Positions 1 to 9,418 of a DNA stretch of 64,000 nt are shown here, in pieces. Location of the stretch: NCBI GenBank assembly GCA_017453205.1, contig JAFTKO010000008.1:91218-155217 (forward strand), in the 5' to 3' direction. The translations under genes were made by a program, and so were the position numbers. Under the pieces are notes generated by a model. That model was not told where the DNA came from. It saw only the letters and a list, made by a program, of their open reading frames with translations, and did no database searches. Origin of the DNA: Clostridia bacterium. Lineage in GTDB: Bacteria > Bacillota > Clostridia > Oscillospirales > CAG-272. Numbering within the stretch: position 1 is the first letter of the stretch; every line of letters begins with the position of its first letter.

Positions 1-1293
1 CACGTTTTCGTCCAAGAGGTTTTTTTCATCGCGATGAAAGCGGACACGCCCGCCCTCCTCACCGCCGTATTCCAGCAAGCGGTGAATGGTCTTTGCCTCA
101 CAGGAGGTCGATTCGGAAAGACGCTTTGCCGCGCGTCCCGTGGGTGCGCAAAGTGCAATATTGAGCCCCATGCTGTCAAAAATATGGAGCAACGCGCGCA
201 CAACGGTGGTCTTACCTGTTCCGGGACCGCCTGTCAACAGCATCACGCCGTTCTCCAGTGCATCAAAGATCGCTTGCCGCTGTAAATGCGCGTACTGCAT
301 GCCGCTCTCGCTTTCTTCCTTTTGAATAAACGAACCAATGTTTGCAGTGTCCATGGCGGGACAGACCTTGTCCAACAATCGGAGCTTGCGTGCAATGTAT
401 TTTTCGTGCTCATAAAGCTGTACGTCATACAGATATTGCACGCCGTCAAAGGTGACGGTACGGAGCTTTTGCGATTTGAGCAAGAGCGACACGGCGTTCT
501 CCACGCGTTCGGTGGGAGCATCCAACAGCTTTGCGGCGCTTGCGATCAGCTTTTCGCGTGGGAGGCAGACATGACCGTTTTGCCCCGCGTTGGCACCAAG
601 CATATATTGGATCCCGCTGCAAAGCCGCTCGTCGGAATCGCGCTCAAGCCCGAGGCGGATCGCCAAACGGTCGGCACGTTCAAACCCGATGCCCTCAATC
701 TCCTCACACAGTAGATACGGGTTGTTTTTTGCCATATCCACGGCGTTCCCACCCCACTTTTTGTAAATGCGCACCGTCATGGCGGCACCGAAATACTCAC
801 GAAAGAAGAGCATGGCGGAACGGATCCCCGCCTTGTTTTTAAAATCCTCGGCAATCGCGCGGGCACGCTTGGGAGTGATGCCATTGATGGTGGCAAGCCA
901 ATCGGGGTGGTTCTCGATCACATCAAAGGTCTCGTCGCCAAACTCGTCCACAATGCGTTGCGCGGTCTTGGGGCCGATCCCCTTGATCGAGCCCGACGCA
1001 AGATAGCGCAAAATCGACGCGCGGTCGGCGGGCAGCTGCTTTTCGGATCGCTCGACCTTGAACTGACGCCCGTATTTGGGATTGTGCACCCATCTGCCGT
1101 ACACCGTGACCACATCACCCTCGCCAATGTAGGGCAATATCCCCGTAATGGTGATCAACTCATCGTTATCGGTGCCCATATCGCAAATGGCAAAGCCGTT
1201 TTCCTCATTGGCATAGATCACGTGCTCGATGCTTCCCGTCAGCCGCAGCATCCCCTGCTCGTCCATCGGGCCTTGCATAAAGCCCTCTTCCAT
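1..1293 (-). CDS. recD2: RecD2-like ATP-dependent DNA helicase, N-terminal part (cut by window edge)
   Basis: A 5'-3' helicase of superfamily 1 acting on DNA during repair; the RecD2/YrrC branch works without RecBC. I translated this frame by hand: 431 codons are open from the ATG at 1293 to the first base of the window with no stop, so the C-terminal roughly 300 residues lie outside. Seen: an N-terminal OB-like region, a helix-hairpin-helix section reading GSIKGIGPKTAQRIV, a second GIGFERADRLA hairpin, then Walker A GGPGTGKTT at residues 355-363 followed by APTGRAAKRL, both typical of RecD. The long N-terminus before Walker A is the mark of RecD2 as against RecD. Ribosome site GGAGTG lies just before the start. 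Confidence 0.93.
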   Translation of the reverse strand, partial: MEEGFMQGPMDEQGMLRLTGSIEHVIYANEENGFAICDMGTDNDELITITGILPYIGEGDVVTVYGRWVHNPKYGRQFKVERSEKQLPADRASILRYLASGSIKGIGPKTAQRIVDEFGDETFDVIENHPDWLATINGITPKRARAIAEDFKNKAGIRSAMLFFREYFGAAMTVRIYKKWGGNAVDMAKNNPYLLCEEIEGIGFERADRLAIRLGLERDSDERLCSGIQYMLGANAGQNGHVCLPREKLIASAAKLLDAPTERVENAVSLLLKSQKLRTVTFDGVQYLYDVQLYEHEKYIARKLRLLDKVCPAMDTANIGSFIQKEESESGMQYAHLQRQAIFDALENGVMLLTGGPGTGKTTVVRALLHIFDSMGLNIALCAPTGRAAKRLSESTSCEAKTIHRLLEYGGEEGGRVRFHRDEKNLLDENV

Positions 1294-1364
1294 ATGCTCA
1301 CTCCTTTCTGTGATTTTTTTTGGGGAAACTTTTGAAAGTAAGCTTTGTTAACGAAATCTTTTTT

Positions 1365-1536
1365 GTGGGGAAACTTTTGAAAAAGTTTCCCCACGCCCCT
1401 TCAAAACTTTCAACGCATTTTTAGAGAAAGAACTTAAAATCTGTGCGCTTCACTTTTTCAATAGCTCCCGCCAACCATTACACTTTCTCCGTGGGAGAAA
1501 GCGGTTACCGCCACCCAAAATGGTCCACAAAGTTAC
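1365..1536 (+). repeat. R1 dispersed element, copy 1 (short type)
   Basis: Fills the gap between recD2 and the next gene (1294-1623), which holds no gene. Module A is a perfect hairpin at 1365-1394 (GTGGGGAAACTTTT, 2-nt loop, complement). Module B at 1459-1536 has outer stem ACCATT (1474-1479) with AATGGT (1519-1524) and inner stem CTTTCTCC/GGAGAAAG around GTG. A broken second module A start is visible at about 1312-1345. Confidence 0.9.
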
Positions 1537-1623
1537 TTTTACTTGGAACCGGTTGATGTTTTGCTTGACTTTACGCGAATGAATGTTAGATGAAAAAGTT
1601 CCCCGCTTTCAAAGGGCATCTCC

Positions 1624-1953
1624 TTATTCGGGATCGATCAAATAGCACTCGGCTCCATAGCGGTCGATGAGCTCGGCATAGTCGTCTGCAAGCTCCTCAC
1701 CCGTCCCTACCGTTCCGTCCATCAGCTCGGTGGAAAGCAATACGACCAGTCGCGCGTGTCCCTTTCTCAAAAACGCGGACTGTGCCTCATGCAACAGCAT
1801 ATCCAGCATATCCGCGTCTTTCTTTTCCCGCACCTCGACCGCCACGGCGATCCGCTCCGATGCAAACAACAACTCGAAAAAGGTTTTCAGTGCACAGCAA
1901 AAGCCGAACACGGCAAACAGCGCAACTCCGATTTCAATCAGTATCCGAAGCAT
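1624..1953 (-). CDS. Small membrane-anchored protein of unknown function
   Basis: A 109-residue protein I do not recognise. Residues about 1-25 form one hydrophobic helix (ILIEIGVALFAVFGFCCALK), followed by a charged soluble domain with a VAVEVREKKDADMLDMLL stretch and an acidic end. It lies about 70 bp downstream of metK on the same strand and could be its cotranscribed partner. I chose the ATG at 1953 because GAGGGG sits 7-8 bases before it; an in-frame ATG 18 bases upstream (1971) has no ribosome site. Confidence 0.6.
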   Translation of the reverse strand: MLRILIEIGVALFAVFGFCCALKTFFELLFASERIAVAVEVREKKDADMLDMLLHEAQSAFLRKGHARLVVLLSTELMDGTVGTGEELADDYAELIDRYGAECYLIDPE

Positions 1954-2022
1954 TTCATCGCCCCCTCTCATTTGCAGAATATGCGAAAAAGGGGAAATGG
2001 TTACGGAAACTCAAAAGTGCCT

Positions 2023-3210
2023 TTATTTCAACAGCTTTTTCAACTCGTCGACAAGGTCGCACTTTTCCCAAGGAGCATCCACGTCCTCGCGCCCCATGTG
2101 ACCGTAAGCCGCGATCTGACAGTAGATGGGTCTGCGGAGATCAAATTTCCGAATGATCGCCGCAGGACGCAGATCGATCAATCCGTTGATTGCCTCCTCG
2201 ATCTTACTCTCCGCAACCTTTGCGGTTCCAAATGTATCAATGCGCACCGAAACAGGCTTTGCCACGCCAATGGCATAGGCTACTTGAACCTCACACTTGC
2301 TTGCCAAGCCTGCTTTGACGATGTTCTTTGCCACATAGCGCGCCGCATAGCAAGCCGAACGGTCGACCTTGGTCGGATCCTTGCCCGAAAAAGCGCCGCC
2401 GCCGTGACGTGCGTAACCGCCGTAGGTGTCTACGATGATCTTGCGTCCCGTCAATCCCGTATCGCCCGCAGGTCCTCCGATGACAAAGCGTCCCGTGGGG
2501 TTGATGTAGATTTTGGTTTCATTGTCCATCATGCCTGCGGGAACGGTCTTGTCGATCACCTCACGAATGATATCCGCGCGGATCTGCTCCGTCGAAACAT
2601 CGGCACTGTGCTGAGAGGAGACAACGATGGCGTCCACGCGCACAGGGTTGTCGTTCTCGTCATACTCCACGGTCACCTGTGTTTTGCCGTCGGGGCGGAG
2701 GTAGGACAGTGTCCCGTTTTTGCGCACCTCGGTCAGTTTTTTTGCAAGGGCATGTGAAAGGGAAACGGGCAACGGCATCAGCTCGGGAGTTTCGTCGCAA
2801 GCATAACCGAACATCAGTCCCTGGTCGCCCGCGCCCGTGTCAAGGCCGTCGGTATCGGTTCCCTCTTTTGCTTCGAGGGATTTGTCCACGCCCATGGCGA
2901 TATCGGGAGACTGTGCGTGGAGCGAGGTGAGCACGGCACAGCTGTTGCCGTCAAAGCCGTATTCGCCGTTGTCGTAGCCAATTTCGCAAACGGTCTTGCG
3001 GACGATGGCTTGCACGTCGACTTGAGCCTTGGTGGTCACCTCCCCCATCACGCAGACCATGCCCGTGGTGCAAAAGGTCTCGCACGCGACTCTCGATGCG
3101 GGATCCTGTCTCAGCATTTCGTCTAAGATCGCGTCGGACACCTTGTCGCAAATCTTATCGGGGTGTCCCTCAGTCACCGATTCACTGGTAAACAATTTCT
3201 TCTTACTCAT
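2023..3210 (-). CDS. metK: S-adenosylmethionine synthetase
   Basis: Makes S-adenosylmethionine from methionine and ATP in the cytoplasm. The 395-residue product has the usual family length. Seen: the methionine/ATP-site motif GHPDK at residues 15-19, [12 protein letters not shown] in the middle, and the phosphate loop [16 protein letters not shown]. The ATG at 3210 is set by AGGAG 10 bases before it; the open frame runs 28 codons further upstream into the leader but those codons have no family match. Expression should be controlled by the SAM-I riboswitch and terminator in its leader. Confidence 0.97.
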   Translation of the reverse strand: MSKKKLFTSESVTEGHPDKICDKVSDAILDEMLRQDPASRVACETFCTTGMVCVMGEVTTKAQVDVQAIVRKTVCEIGYDNGEYGFDGNSCAVLTSLHAQSPDIAMGVDKSLEAKEGTDTDGLDTGAGDQGLMFGYACDETPELMPLPVSLSHALAKKLTEVRKNGTLSYLRPDGKTQVTVEYDENDNPVRVDAIVVSSQHSADVSTEQIRADIIREVIDKTVPAGMMDNETKIYINPTGRFVIGGPAGDTGLTGRKIIVDTYGGYARHGGGAFSGKDPTKVDRSACYAARYVAKNIVKAGLASKCEVQVAYAIGVAKPVSVRIDTFGTAKVAESKIEEAINGLIDLRPAAIIRKFDLRRPIYCQIAAYGHMGREDVDAPWEKCDLVDELKKLLK

Positions 3211-3264
3211 GTTTTGGGTTCTCCTAAATGTTTTCAAAAGTTCTAAAACATATCTTGCTTTTGA

Positions 3265-3385
3265 CAACAAAAAAACTCCGCCGCGACGGAGCATTCGGCT
3301 CTCATCTAACAGGATTTAGCACCTTACACACCGCAGGTTGCTGTAACATCATCGTGCCTGTCACTACGTTACTCTTGATAAGATA
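3265..3385 (-). promoter_or_regulatory. SAM-I (S-box) riboswitch with intrinsic terminator, upstream of metK
   Basis: Read on the minus strand. The aptamer (about 3385 to 3300) has the class hallmarks in order: P1 arm CTTATCAAGAG, the kink-turn GATGA, CAACC, AAGGTGCTAAATCC, and the P1 closing arm GATGAG. It is followed at 3292-3271 by the terminator hairpin CTCCG/CGGAG and a run of seven T. When SAM is bound, transcription should stop before metK: feedback control. Identification rests on these conserved blocks; I did not fold it by computer. Confidence 0.92.
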
Positions 3386-3400
3386 TATTTTATTGCATAT

Positions 3401-3429
3401 AGTATACCACACATTCCGACAGTTTGCAA
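3401..3429 (-). promoter_or_regulatory. Sigma-A promoter of the metK riboswitch transcript
   Basis: -35 TTGCAA at 3429-3424, 17-bp spacer, -10 TATACT at 3406-3401, just upstream of the aptamer. Confidence 0.8.
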
Positions 3430-3535
3430 GTCTTTTTTCACTTTTTTCAAGGTACTTTTTCAAAAAACAAACCGATATTATAAAAATGAATAAGAAGCTT
3501 TTCTTTTACTGTTGGTTATTTGTGAAATTCGGTGC

Positions 3536-3564
3536 TTGACAGAAAGTCGAAAAAGAGGTATAAT
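3536..3564 (+). promoter_or_regulatory. Sigma-A promoter of the antiporter gene
   Basis: Consensus -35 TTGACA (3536-3541) and -10 TATAAT (3559-3564) with a 17-bp spacer, 48 bases before the start codon. Confidence 0.88.
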
Positions 3565-3612
3565 TGTGAAGTATTTTAATAAAGGAAAACAGGAGAAAAG
3601 AAGGACATTTTT

Positions 3613-4923
3613 ATGAACGATTTTGATATTCTTTTTACATTGGCACTTGCGCTGTTTGCGGGACTGTTTATGTCGCGTATCGTCAAACCCTTGGGACTGC
3701 CCGCGGTCACAGGCTATCTTTTGGCGGGGATCTTACTCGGTCCCTACTGTCTCGGAAATCTCGGAGTAACCGGCTTGTTTGAAAGCATGGAGTCGATGGA
3801 CACGATGGCAACTATCGTACAGGACGTTGCCCTCGGCTTTATCGCGTTTGCCATCGGCACCGAGTTCAAGCTCTCGTCACTCAAAAAGACGGGGCGTCAG
3901 GCTACCGTGGTCGGTATTGTACAGGCGCTTGTTGCCATGTTGCTCGTAGACGGTGCGCTGATCGGTCTGCATTTTATCCTCGGCGAGGAAAGGCTCCCCC
4001 TGTCGGTCTGCATCACCTTGGGTGCTGTTGCAACCGCGACGGCTCCCGCGGCAACGCTGATGGTTGTCAAGCAATACAAGGCAAAGGGACCCTTGACCGA
4101 CATTCTGCTCCCCGTGGTTGCTTTGGATGACGCAGTGGGACTCATCTGCTTTGCAGTCTCCATCGGTGTGGCACAGGCGCTGGAGGGTGGTACTGTCAGC
4201 TTGATCTCGGTATTGGTCAATCCCCTGCTTGAGGTCGTTCTCTCCTTGGTGTTGGGTGCCGTGGTCGGTTTTGTCTTTACCGCGGTGGAAAACATGTTCA
4301 AGTCCAACAGTAAGCGTCTGTGTCTCTCGATCACCTTTGTGCTCTTGACCATTGCGCTCTCGCAGCTGAGCTATACCTTTGCAAACGGTGTCAAGATCGC
4401 GTTCTCCAATCTGCTTGTCTGCATGATGTTGGGAACCATCTTCTGCAACATCTGCGACTCCGCCGACGAGCTGATGGAAAAGACCGACAAATGGACCATG
4501 CCCATTTTTATCCTATTCTTTGTGATCAGCGGTGCACAACTCGAGTTCAGCATCTTTAAGGACTGGATCGTCATTTTGGTGGGTGTCATGTACATGATCT
4601 TCCGTACCCTCGGTAAATATCTCGGTGCGCGTTGGAGCGCACAGGCGACCAAGTGCACGCCCTCCATCGTTCGTTACCTCGGTATTACTCTTCTGCCGCA
4701 AGCCGGTGTGTCAATCGGTATGTCGATCACAGCCGCCGCAGTTTTGGCAACCGGAGGTACAGTGCGCAACATCGTCCTGTTTGCGGTCATGATCTACGAG
4801 CTGGTAGGACCGATGCTGACCAAGATCGCACTGACCAAAGCCGGCGACATTACGCCCAAGCCCGCCGAAAAGCTCACCGTGGCGCAAGCCTTTGCCGATG
4901 AGCCCGATGAAGAAGATAAATGA
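3613..4923 (+). CDS. Cation/proton antiporter of the CPA2 (Kef/NapA-like) group
   Basis: A 436-residue integral membrane protein predicted to exchange Na+ or K+ for H+ across the cytoplasmic membrane. About 12-13 hydrophobic helices are readable from residue 5 to 415. The pattern FVLAFAIG-like GFIAFAIGTEF and the paired aspartates ALDDAVGL at D172-D173, in a membrane helix, match the ion site of CPA2 antiporters. There is no C-terminal TrkA/RCK domain: the protein ends in a short acidic tail (DEPDEEDK), so it is a bare-transporter form. It is a single-gene unit with its own promoter and the terminator at 4992. The ion is not determined by the sequence. Confidence 0.85.
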   Translation: MNDFDILFTLALALFAGLFMSRIVKPLGLPAVTGYLLAGILLGPYCLGNLGVTGLFESMESMDTMATIVQDVALGFIAFAIGTEFKLSSLKKTGRQATVVGIVQALVAMLLVDGALIGLHFILGEERLPLSVCITLGAVATATAPAATLMVVKQYKAKGPLTDILLPVVALDDAVGLICFAVSIGVAQALEGGTVSLISVLVNPLLEVVLSLVLGAVVGFVFTAVENMFKSNSKRLCLSITFVLLTIALSQLSYTFANGVKIAFSNLLVCMMLGTIFCNICDSADELMEKTDKWTMPIFILFFVISGAQLEFSIFKDWIVILVGVMYMIFRTLGKYLGARWSAQATKCTPSIVRYLGITLLPQAGVSIGMSITAAAVLATGGTVRNIVLFAVMIYELVGPMLTKIALTKAGDITPKPAEKLTVAQAFADEPDEEDK

Positions 4924-4933
4924 TGAGATGAAT

Positions 4934-4963
4934 TTTTTGGAAACCTCTTAAAAGAAGTTTCCA
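4934..4963. repeat. Hairpin related to R1 module A
   Basis: GGAAAC and GTTTCC pair around CTCTTAAAAGAA. The loop and arms resemble the R1 hairpin but the tail and module B are absent; a decayed copy or a chance likeness. Confidence 0.45.
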
Positions 4964-4991
4964 AAATACAGTTCCCGCGCCGACAGAATTC

Positions 4992-5031
4992 AAAAACCGA
5001 GCCCTTTGCATTTGCAAAAGGCTCGGTTTTT
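4992..5031. terminator. Bidirectional terminator between convergent genes
   Basis: CCGAGCC (4997-5003) pairs with GGCTCGG (5020-5026), with AAAAA before and TTTTT after, so it can end both the antiporter and the minus-strand ATPase transcripts. Confidence 0.88.
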
Positions 5032-5039
5032 GATGGTGC

Positions 5040-7640
5040 TCAAATGCGTTCCCTATGGCAAACCAAATACAAAATTTGATATTTTTGTGACAGCTTGTCA
5101 AGCAATCTCCGTGCAGCGGTAAGGCGCTCGTCATCGAGGTTGACAAAGGGATCGTCCAAAAGCAAGAAAGGCTTTTCTCCATCGGCATAGAGCGCATCGG
5201 TAAGAGAGAGCCGGACGCAAAACTCCACGGCATCACGCCAACCGCGGCTGAAGCTCTCCATATTGCGTGTCTGCCCACCGTCGGGACGCAAGCTGACCTC
5301 AAATGAGGTGTCCATCACCGATTCGGGCGCATCCTCGCCAATGAGATCGGAAAGAAATTCGCGAAAGCTTGTCTGCATGCCATCCAAATACCGCGTGGAG
5401 AGTGCATTTTTTGCCTCCTCCAAAAAGCTTGCGGTGTGCTTGACGGTATCGGCATTTGCTTTTGCCTCGGTCAGACGGAGCCTGCATTGTGCCAGTTGTT
5501 CCTCGAGCTCGGGAATACGGTCAACGTCAAGAGAAAGGCGGTCGATACTGCTTTTTGCGGTGGCACGCGCTTGCTCCAGCTCGGCGGCACGCGCTTGCAG
5601 ATCGCGTTCCTCGTCGGCAAGACGGTCAAATTCCGCCACCTCCCCCACAGGGCTCGGTTGGTCGAGCCTCTTCTCTGCAACAAAGGCTTTGAGCTCGGCT
5701 TCCTTACGTCCGATCTCGTCGGTCAATCTGCGGTGCTCGGTCATCTGCTCACCCACGCGGTCAAGGCATTCGCCCGCGCGTAACTCTCCCGCGGGATCAT
5801 ATCTGCGCAAAAAGGGCTGTAACCGCAATTTCAACTCGCGCAAACGGGTTTGTGCCGCCGCACGGTCGGAGGCTCTCTTGCGCTCCGTGGCTTCGGCTTG
5901 CAATAGATTTGCGGTATCGCGGCGCAGGCGCTCGAGCTCGGCGCGGTAGTCCTCCTTTTGCGGAAAGGTTCCATAAAATCTTGCAAGATATGCGTGCAAC
6001 CGTGCTCTGATCTCCTCGCGGCGTCGGTGGAGGGCGTCGATCTCCTCGGTCACGCGGCGCCTCTGCTGTGCACTCTCATGATAACGCTCGGCAAACAACG
6101 TCAGCTCGGTCAAGGAGCGTCCAAGGTCGTCGGTGGGCATCTGATAGGAGAGCAACAGCTCGCGCACGGCAGAAAGGTCGGCTTCGCGCTGTGTCTGCCA
6201 TTTTTTCCGTTTTTCCTGCAGTGCCGCACGCTGACGGTTCTTTTGGGCGCGGCTGTGCGCGGAAACGATGCAAAGAACCAGCCCAAGGATCACACAAACC
6301 GCTCCTCCGCCCAAAAGCGGCAAGGACGCGGAGGCAAGTGCGGGAATGGCACCAAGCACCGCCAAAGCGATGCCAAGTGTCAAAAAGAGAACTGCGATCG
6401 GCAACATCGCGGAGCGCGCAGACAGGGGTGCGGGTACCACGGTATCTATGGCTTTTTGCAGCTTATCGGCATTGGAAAGCCGCTCAAACGCCTTGTCCAG
6501 CACGGGCTGTGCGGGTGCCCCCGTGGCAAAGCGGCGGGAAAGCCCATCGGACTCACGCGTGCTTTGCAAGGTCTCACAGCGGATCTTCAGCTCGCGCAAT
6601 TCCTCATTATCACGCTCCGCGCGCTCCATTCCCTCGCCCGTCGGGGTTCCCGACGGAAACCTTGCACGCAAGCGAGCCAAGCCCTCGGCATCGGAGGGCG
6701 CTGACGGAATGGCGTCCAAACGGGCGCGCGCATTGCCAATCTGCTCCCAAAGCTGCCTCTGCTCCTGCAATTGCGCGGATGTGGGCGGGGGATCGCCGAA
6801 AAAGGCTTCAACATGCTTCTTTTTATCGTTCAAGCGCGCCAGCTCGGCAAGCATCTGATGCTTGCGCTCCAGCAGAGCCGCTCTCTCTCGTGCAAGCCCC
6901 GCTTGTTCGAGGCGTCGGCGGTTCTCCTCACTCGTTTTCCGTACCGCTTGCAGCTTGGCATCCAGGGATAAAAGCGCGTCCTGTTGTGCTTGCATTGCCT
7001 CCTCCACGCGGCGGCAACGCTCCAGCTCGGTTTGCTTGAAAAGGATCTCCCCCTCCAGCTCGGCTATGGCACCGCGATTGCCCGTCATCACGTAGTAACG
7101 GCGTCGGCGGTCAAGCGCCGCCATAGCAGTGTCGTAGTTGCCGATATCCCCCACATCGTCCAAAAGATTGCCCAGCTTTGCCGAAATGCTGTTGTTGTCC
7201 TTTCCGCCCGTCAGCGCACGTTGGGAAAGATAGGTACTGCGCTCAAAGCCGTCGGCGTCGATGCCAAACAGCTCCTCGCCCAAAGCGGCAGAATAGATGA
7301 CAGACGGCTTGTTGGTAGCAAGGTCATAGAGCGCAAAGCTGTCACCACTCTCCTTGGCGGAAAAACTGCGCTCGACGCGGAATTTTCCGCGCGCCGTCTC
7401 AAACTCGAGACTACCCCCGTAGCTCCCGCCCTGCCACGGCATGTATTTTTTGCGCTCGTTCTCGTCGAGCGACCGTTTGGAGGTGGCGGGCAGACCGTAC
7501 AGCATGGCTTTGACGAACACGGCAAGCGTGCTTTTTCCCCAACCGTTCTTTTGATACAGGACATTCATCCCATCCTCAAGAGACAGGTCAAAATCACGGA
7601 GCGTTCCGAAATTGTCGATGTGTAAGCGTAACAGCTTCAC
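5040..7640 (-). CDS. YhaN/SbcC-like SMC-type ATPase
   Basis: An 866-residue ABC/SMC-type ATPase that probably works with the nuclease encoded just upstream, as SbcC does with SbcD, on DNA ends. Seen: Walker A QKNGWGKST at residues 30-38, long charged coiled-coil arms from about 170 to 740, a signature region SFSRGWRDAVEF, and Walker B PFLLLDDPFVNLDD near the C-terminus. Odd: between the arms (about residues 400-460) lie two strongly hydrophobic stretches, LPIAVLFLTLGIALAVLGA and GGAVCVILGLVLCIVSA, suggesting a membrane anchor in place of a zinc hook (no CxxC there). Its start overlaps the stop of the partner gene by 4 bases, implying translational coupling. Confidence 0.82.
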   Translation of the reverse strand: MKLLRLHIDNFGTLRDFDLSLEDGMNVLYQKNGWGKSTLAVFVKAMLYGLPATSKRSLDENERKKYMPWQGGSYGGSLEFETARGKFRVERSFSAKESGDSFALYDLATNKPSVIYSAALGEELFGIDADGFERSTYLSQRALTGGKDNNSISAKLGNLLDDVGDIGNYDTAMAALDRRRRYYVMTGNRGAIAELEGEILFKQTELERCRRVEEAMQAQQDALLSLDAKLQAVRKTSEENRRRLEQAGLARERAALLERKHQMLAELARLNDKKKHVEAFFGDPPPTSAQLQEQRQLWEQIGNARARLDAIPSAPSDAEGLARLRARFPSGTPTGEGMERAERDNEELRELKIRCETLQSTRESDGLSRRFATGAPAQPVLDKAFERLSNADKLQKAIDTVVPAPLSARSAMLPIAVLFLTLGIALAVLGAIPALASASLPLLGGGAVCVILGLVLCIVSAHSRAQKNRQRAALQEKRKKWQTQREADLSAVRELLLSYQMPTDDLGRSLTELTLFAERYHESAQQRRRVTEEIDALHRRREEIRARLHAYLARFYGTFPQKEDYRAELERLRRDTANLLQAEATERKRASDRAAAQTRLRELKLRLQPFLRRYDPAGELRAGECLDRVGEQMTEHRRLTDEIGRKEAELKAFVAEKRLDQPSPVGEVAEFDRLADEERDLQARAAELEQARATAKSSIDRLSLDVDRIPELEEQLAQCRLRLTEAKANADTVKHTASFLEEAKNALSTRYLDGMQTSFREFLSDLIGEDAPESVMDTSFEVSLRPDGGQTRNMESFSRGWRDAVEFCVRLSLTDALYADGEKPFLLLDDPFVNLDDERLTAARRLLDKLSQKYQILYLVCHRERI

Positions 7641-8707
7641 AGTCCCACCTCCTCACCGGTCAGCGCACGGAGACCGCAAGCAATGACGCGTTCTTTTTCT
7701 TCCTCTTTGAGCTTTGACGCCATCACACGGCGAATAAACTCCCCCTTGAGAGAGATATCGTGCGCATAGTCCTCGGGACGGATCAACAAACGGCTCCGGT
7801 CGGCAATCTTGGCAAAATAGAAGCGTTCGGAAAGCACGCCCGCAAGGTGCGCCACATCCTTTTGCGCCTCGGCGGGACAGGAGCCCACCAGCTCGACCTT
7901 GACAAGGTCCGACGCGGGAATATCCGACACGGCGTCAAGCAAGCGATTTTCAAGCTCCAACTGTGACGTAAACCCCGAAATGTCACACTCCACCGTGTGG
8001 AGCGTGCGGCGCGCAATGGGTACAAAGCGGTGCGAGACACGACCGCCCGTGATCTCAAGCAAAACATAACCTTTTTGCCCGCATTCGTCAAACCCGCGCC
8101 CCTCCAAGCATCCGCTGTAACAGGCGGTGCAACGTTGATCGATCTTTGCTGTGCGGTATTCGTGCAGATGCCCAAGGGCAAGATAGTCGATGTTCTTGTT
8201 TTTCAGCTTGGCAAAGCGAATGATATCCTCGCCGGCTACGCTCTTCCCCGCCCCCGCGCGCTCTTGCCCGTGCATCAACACGATGTTGAGCGCGTCGGCC
8301 TTGAGATTGAGCATATCGAGGTCGGGGCGCTCACTTCCCGTGATGACCACATCGCCAAAGGTATAGGAACGCCAGTTGTCGTCAAAGGTATAAAGGTTTT
8401 CCGGCTTGTCCTCGGCACTGCGGAGCGTGTTGCCGCGGTCGTGATTCCCCGCAAGATAAAAAAAGCAGAGCGAGGGATATGAGGCAATGAGCTCGTGCAC
8501 ATATTTTTCGGTTTTTTTGGTAATATGATTGCTGTCAAACAGATCGCCCGCGATCAAGATCGCCTCCACACCCCCGTCGGCGGCAAGACGAACCAGCTTT
8601 GCAAAGGTGGAAAGGATCTCCCCCTTGCGTTCGCGCGCCTTTTCTGTTGAGAGGTTCGCCTCCATCGGCGAATCCAAGTGCAGGTCGGCGCAATGGATCA
8701 GTTTCAT
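7637..8707 (-). CDS. YhaO/SbcD-like metallophosphoesterase (DNA nuclease subunit)
   Basis: A 356-residue calcineurin-type phosphoesterase with two metals, likely an exonuclease partner of the downstream SMC ATPase. Phosphoesterase motifs are visible in order: ADLHLDSP at the N-terminus, GDLFDSN, GNHDRG, MHGQE and GHLHEYR. The C-terminal 100 residues form a capping region typical of SbcD/YhaO. I chose the ATG at 8707 (MKLIHCADLHL) because the first motif sits at once after it and AAAGGA precedes it; the frame stays open 31 codons upstream, through the promoter, so a longer start is unlikely. Confidence 0.87.
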   Translation of the reverse strand: MKLIHCADLHLDSPMEANLSTEKARERKGEILSTFAKLVRLAADGGVEAILIAGDLFDSNHITKKTEKYVHELIASYPSLCFFYLAGNHDRGNTLRSAEDKPENLYTFDDNWRSYTFGDVVITGSERPDLDMLNLKADALNIVLMHGQERAGAGKSVAGEDIIRFAKLKNKNIDYLALGHLHEYRTAKIDQRCTACYSGCLEGRGFDECGQKGYVLLEITGGRVSHRFVPIARRTLHTVECDISGFTSQLELENRLLDAVSDIPASDLVKVELVGSCPAEAQKDVAHLAGVLSERFYFAKIADRSRLLIRPEDYAHDISLKGEFIRRVMASKLKEEEKERVIACGLRALTGEEVGL

Positions 8708-8771
8708 TCTCGGTATGCACGTCCTTTCCCACGCGATCCCTATTTTCGGATCGCAAATTTTCACTACTAAC

Positions 8772-8800
8772 AGTATAACATATTTTTCCCAAAAACGCAA
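8772..8800 (-). promoter_or_regulatory. Probable sigma-A promoter of the YhaO/YhaN pair
   Basis: -35 TTGCGT (8800-8795), 17-bp spacer, -10 TATACT (8777-8772) on the minus strand, about 65 bases before the start codon. Confidence 0.65.
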
Positions 8801-8872
8801 GACCGCTTTTGACGCAAATTGCGACGATTTTTTTGTTTTTGAAAAATTTTAAAAAGGAAATGCAGAAAACTC

Positions 8873-8901
8873 TTGACAACGGCGCCGTGTTGTGGTATAA
8901 T
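8873..8901 (+). promoter_or_regulatory. Strong sigma-A promoter of tRNA-Gln
   Basis: Perfect consensus: TTGACA (8873-8878), 17 bp, TATAAT (8896-8901), 30 bases before the mature tRNA. Confidence 0.92.
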
Positions 8902-8931
8902 TGGAATGTTGAAAATCAATACCATTCATTT

Positions 8932-9006
8932 TGGGGTATAGCCAAGCGGTAAGGCACCAGACTTTGACTCTGGCACTCGTAGGTCCGAATCCTGCTACCC
9001 CAGCCA
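8932..9006 (+). tRNA. tRNA-Gln (anticodon TTG), CCA encoded
   Basis: Acceptor TGGGGTA pairs with TACCCCA; the anticodon loop CTTTGAC gives TTG, reading CAA/CAG; the T arm is GTCCGAATC-like. Discriminator G at 9003, then CCA at 9004-9006 in the genome. A single-gene transcript with its own promoter and terminator. Confidence 0.95.
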
Positions 9007-9007
9007 A

Positions 9008-9048
9008 AAATCGACAAGTTTCGGCAGAAGCTTGTCGATTTTACTTTT
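9008..9048 (+). terminator. Terminator of tRNA-Gln
   Basis: AATCGACAAG (9009-9018) pairs with CTTGTCGATT (9031-9040), followed by a T-rich tail. Confidence 0.85.
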
Positions 9049-9125
9049 TACCTCTTCGCTCTTTCCTCAATACTTGTCGATTAGGTAAGAGAAGGTGCTA
9101 AATGGAACCGTTCGCTCGGCACGCT

Positions 9126-9399
9126 CACGACAACATTATTTACTTTTAGAGTGTTTTTCGTGGGGAAACTTTTGAAAAAAGTTTCCCCACACCCTTTCAA
9201 AACTTTTAACGCATTTTATATGTTGTTTTCGGGGGAATGATAGTGCCTCGTTCGTTAGCTTTCCGACGGTATGGGAATGTTGCTACGTTATTCCAAGCAA
9301 TAGCTCCCGCAACCATTTTGGTACCACCACCCAAAATGGTCCACATGGTTACATTGGATCCCAATCTCATACTTTAAATAAGTAAATGCTGTTGCCGTG
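9126..9399 (+). repeat. R1 dispersed element, copy 2 (long type, with end repeats)
   Basis: The most complete plus-strand copy; it explains most of the gene-free stretch 9049-9478. Left end CACGACAACATTATTTAC; right end (complement) CACGGCAACAGCATTTAC: imperfect terminal inverted repeats. Module A hairpin 9160-9190 (GTGGGGAAACTTTT arms). Between the modules lies the long-type linker GACGGTATGGGAATGTT. Module B stem ACCATTTTGG (9312-9321) pairs with CCAAAATGGT (9331-9340); the inner CTTTCTCC hairpin is missing. No clear target duplication is left. Confidence 0.88.
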
Positions 9400-9418
9400 T
9401 CACCACACGGAAATATAG

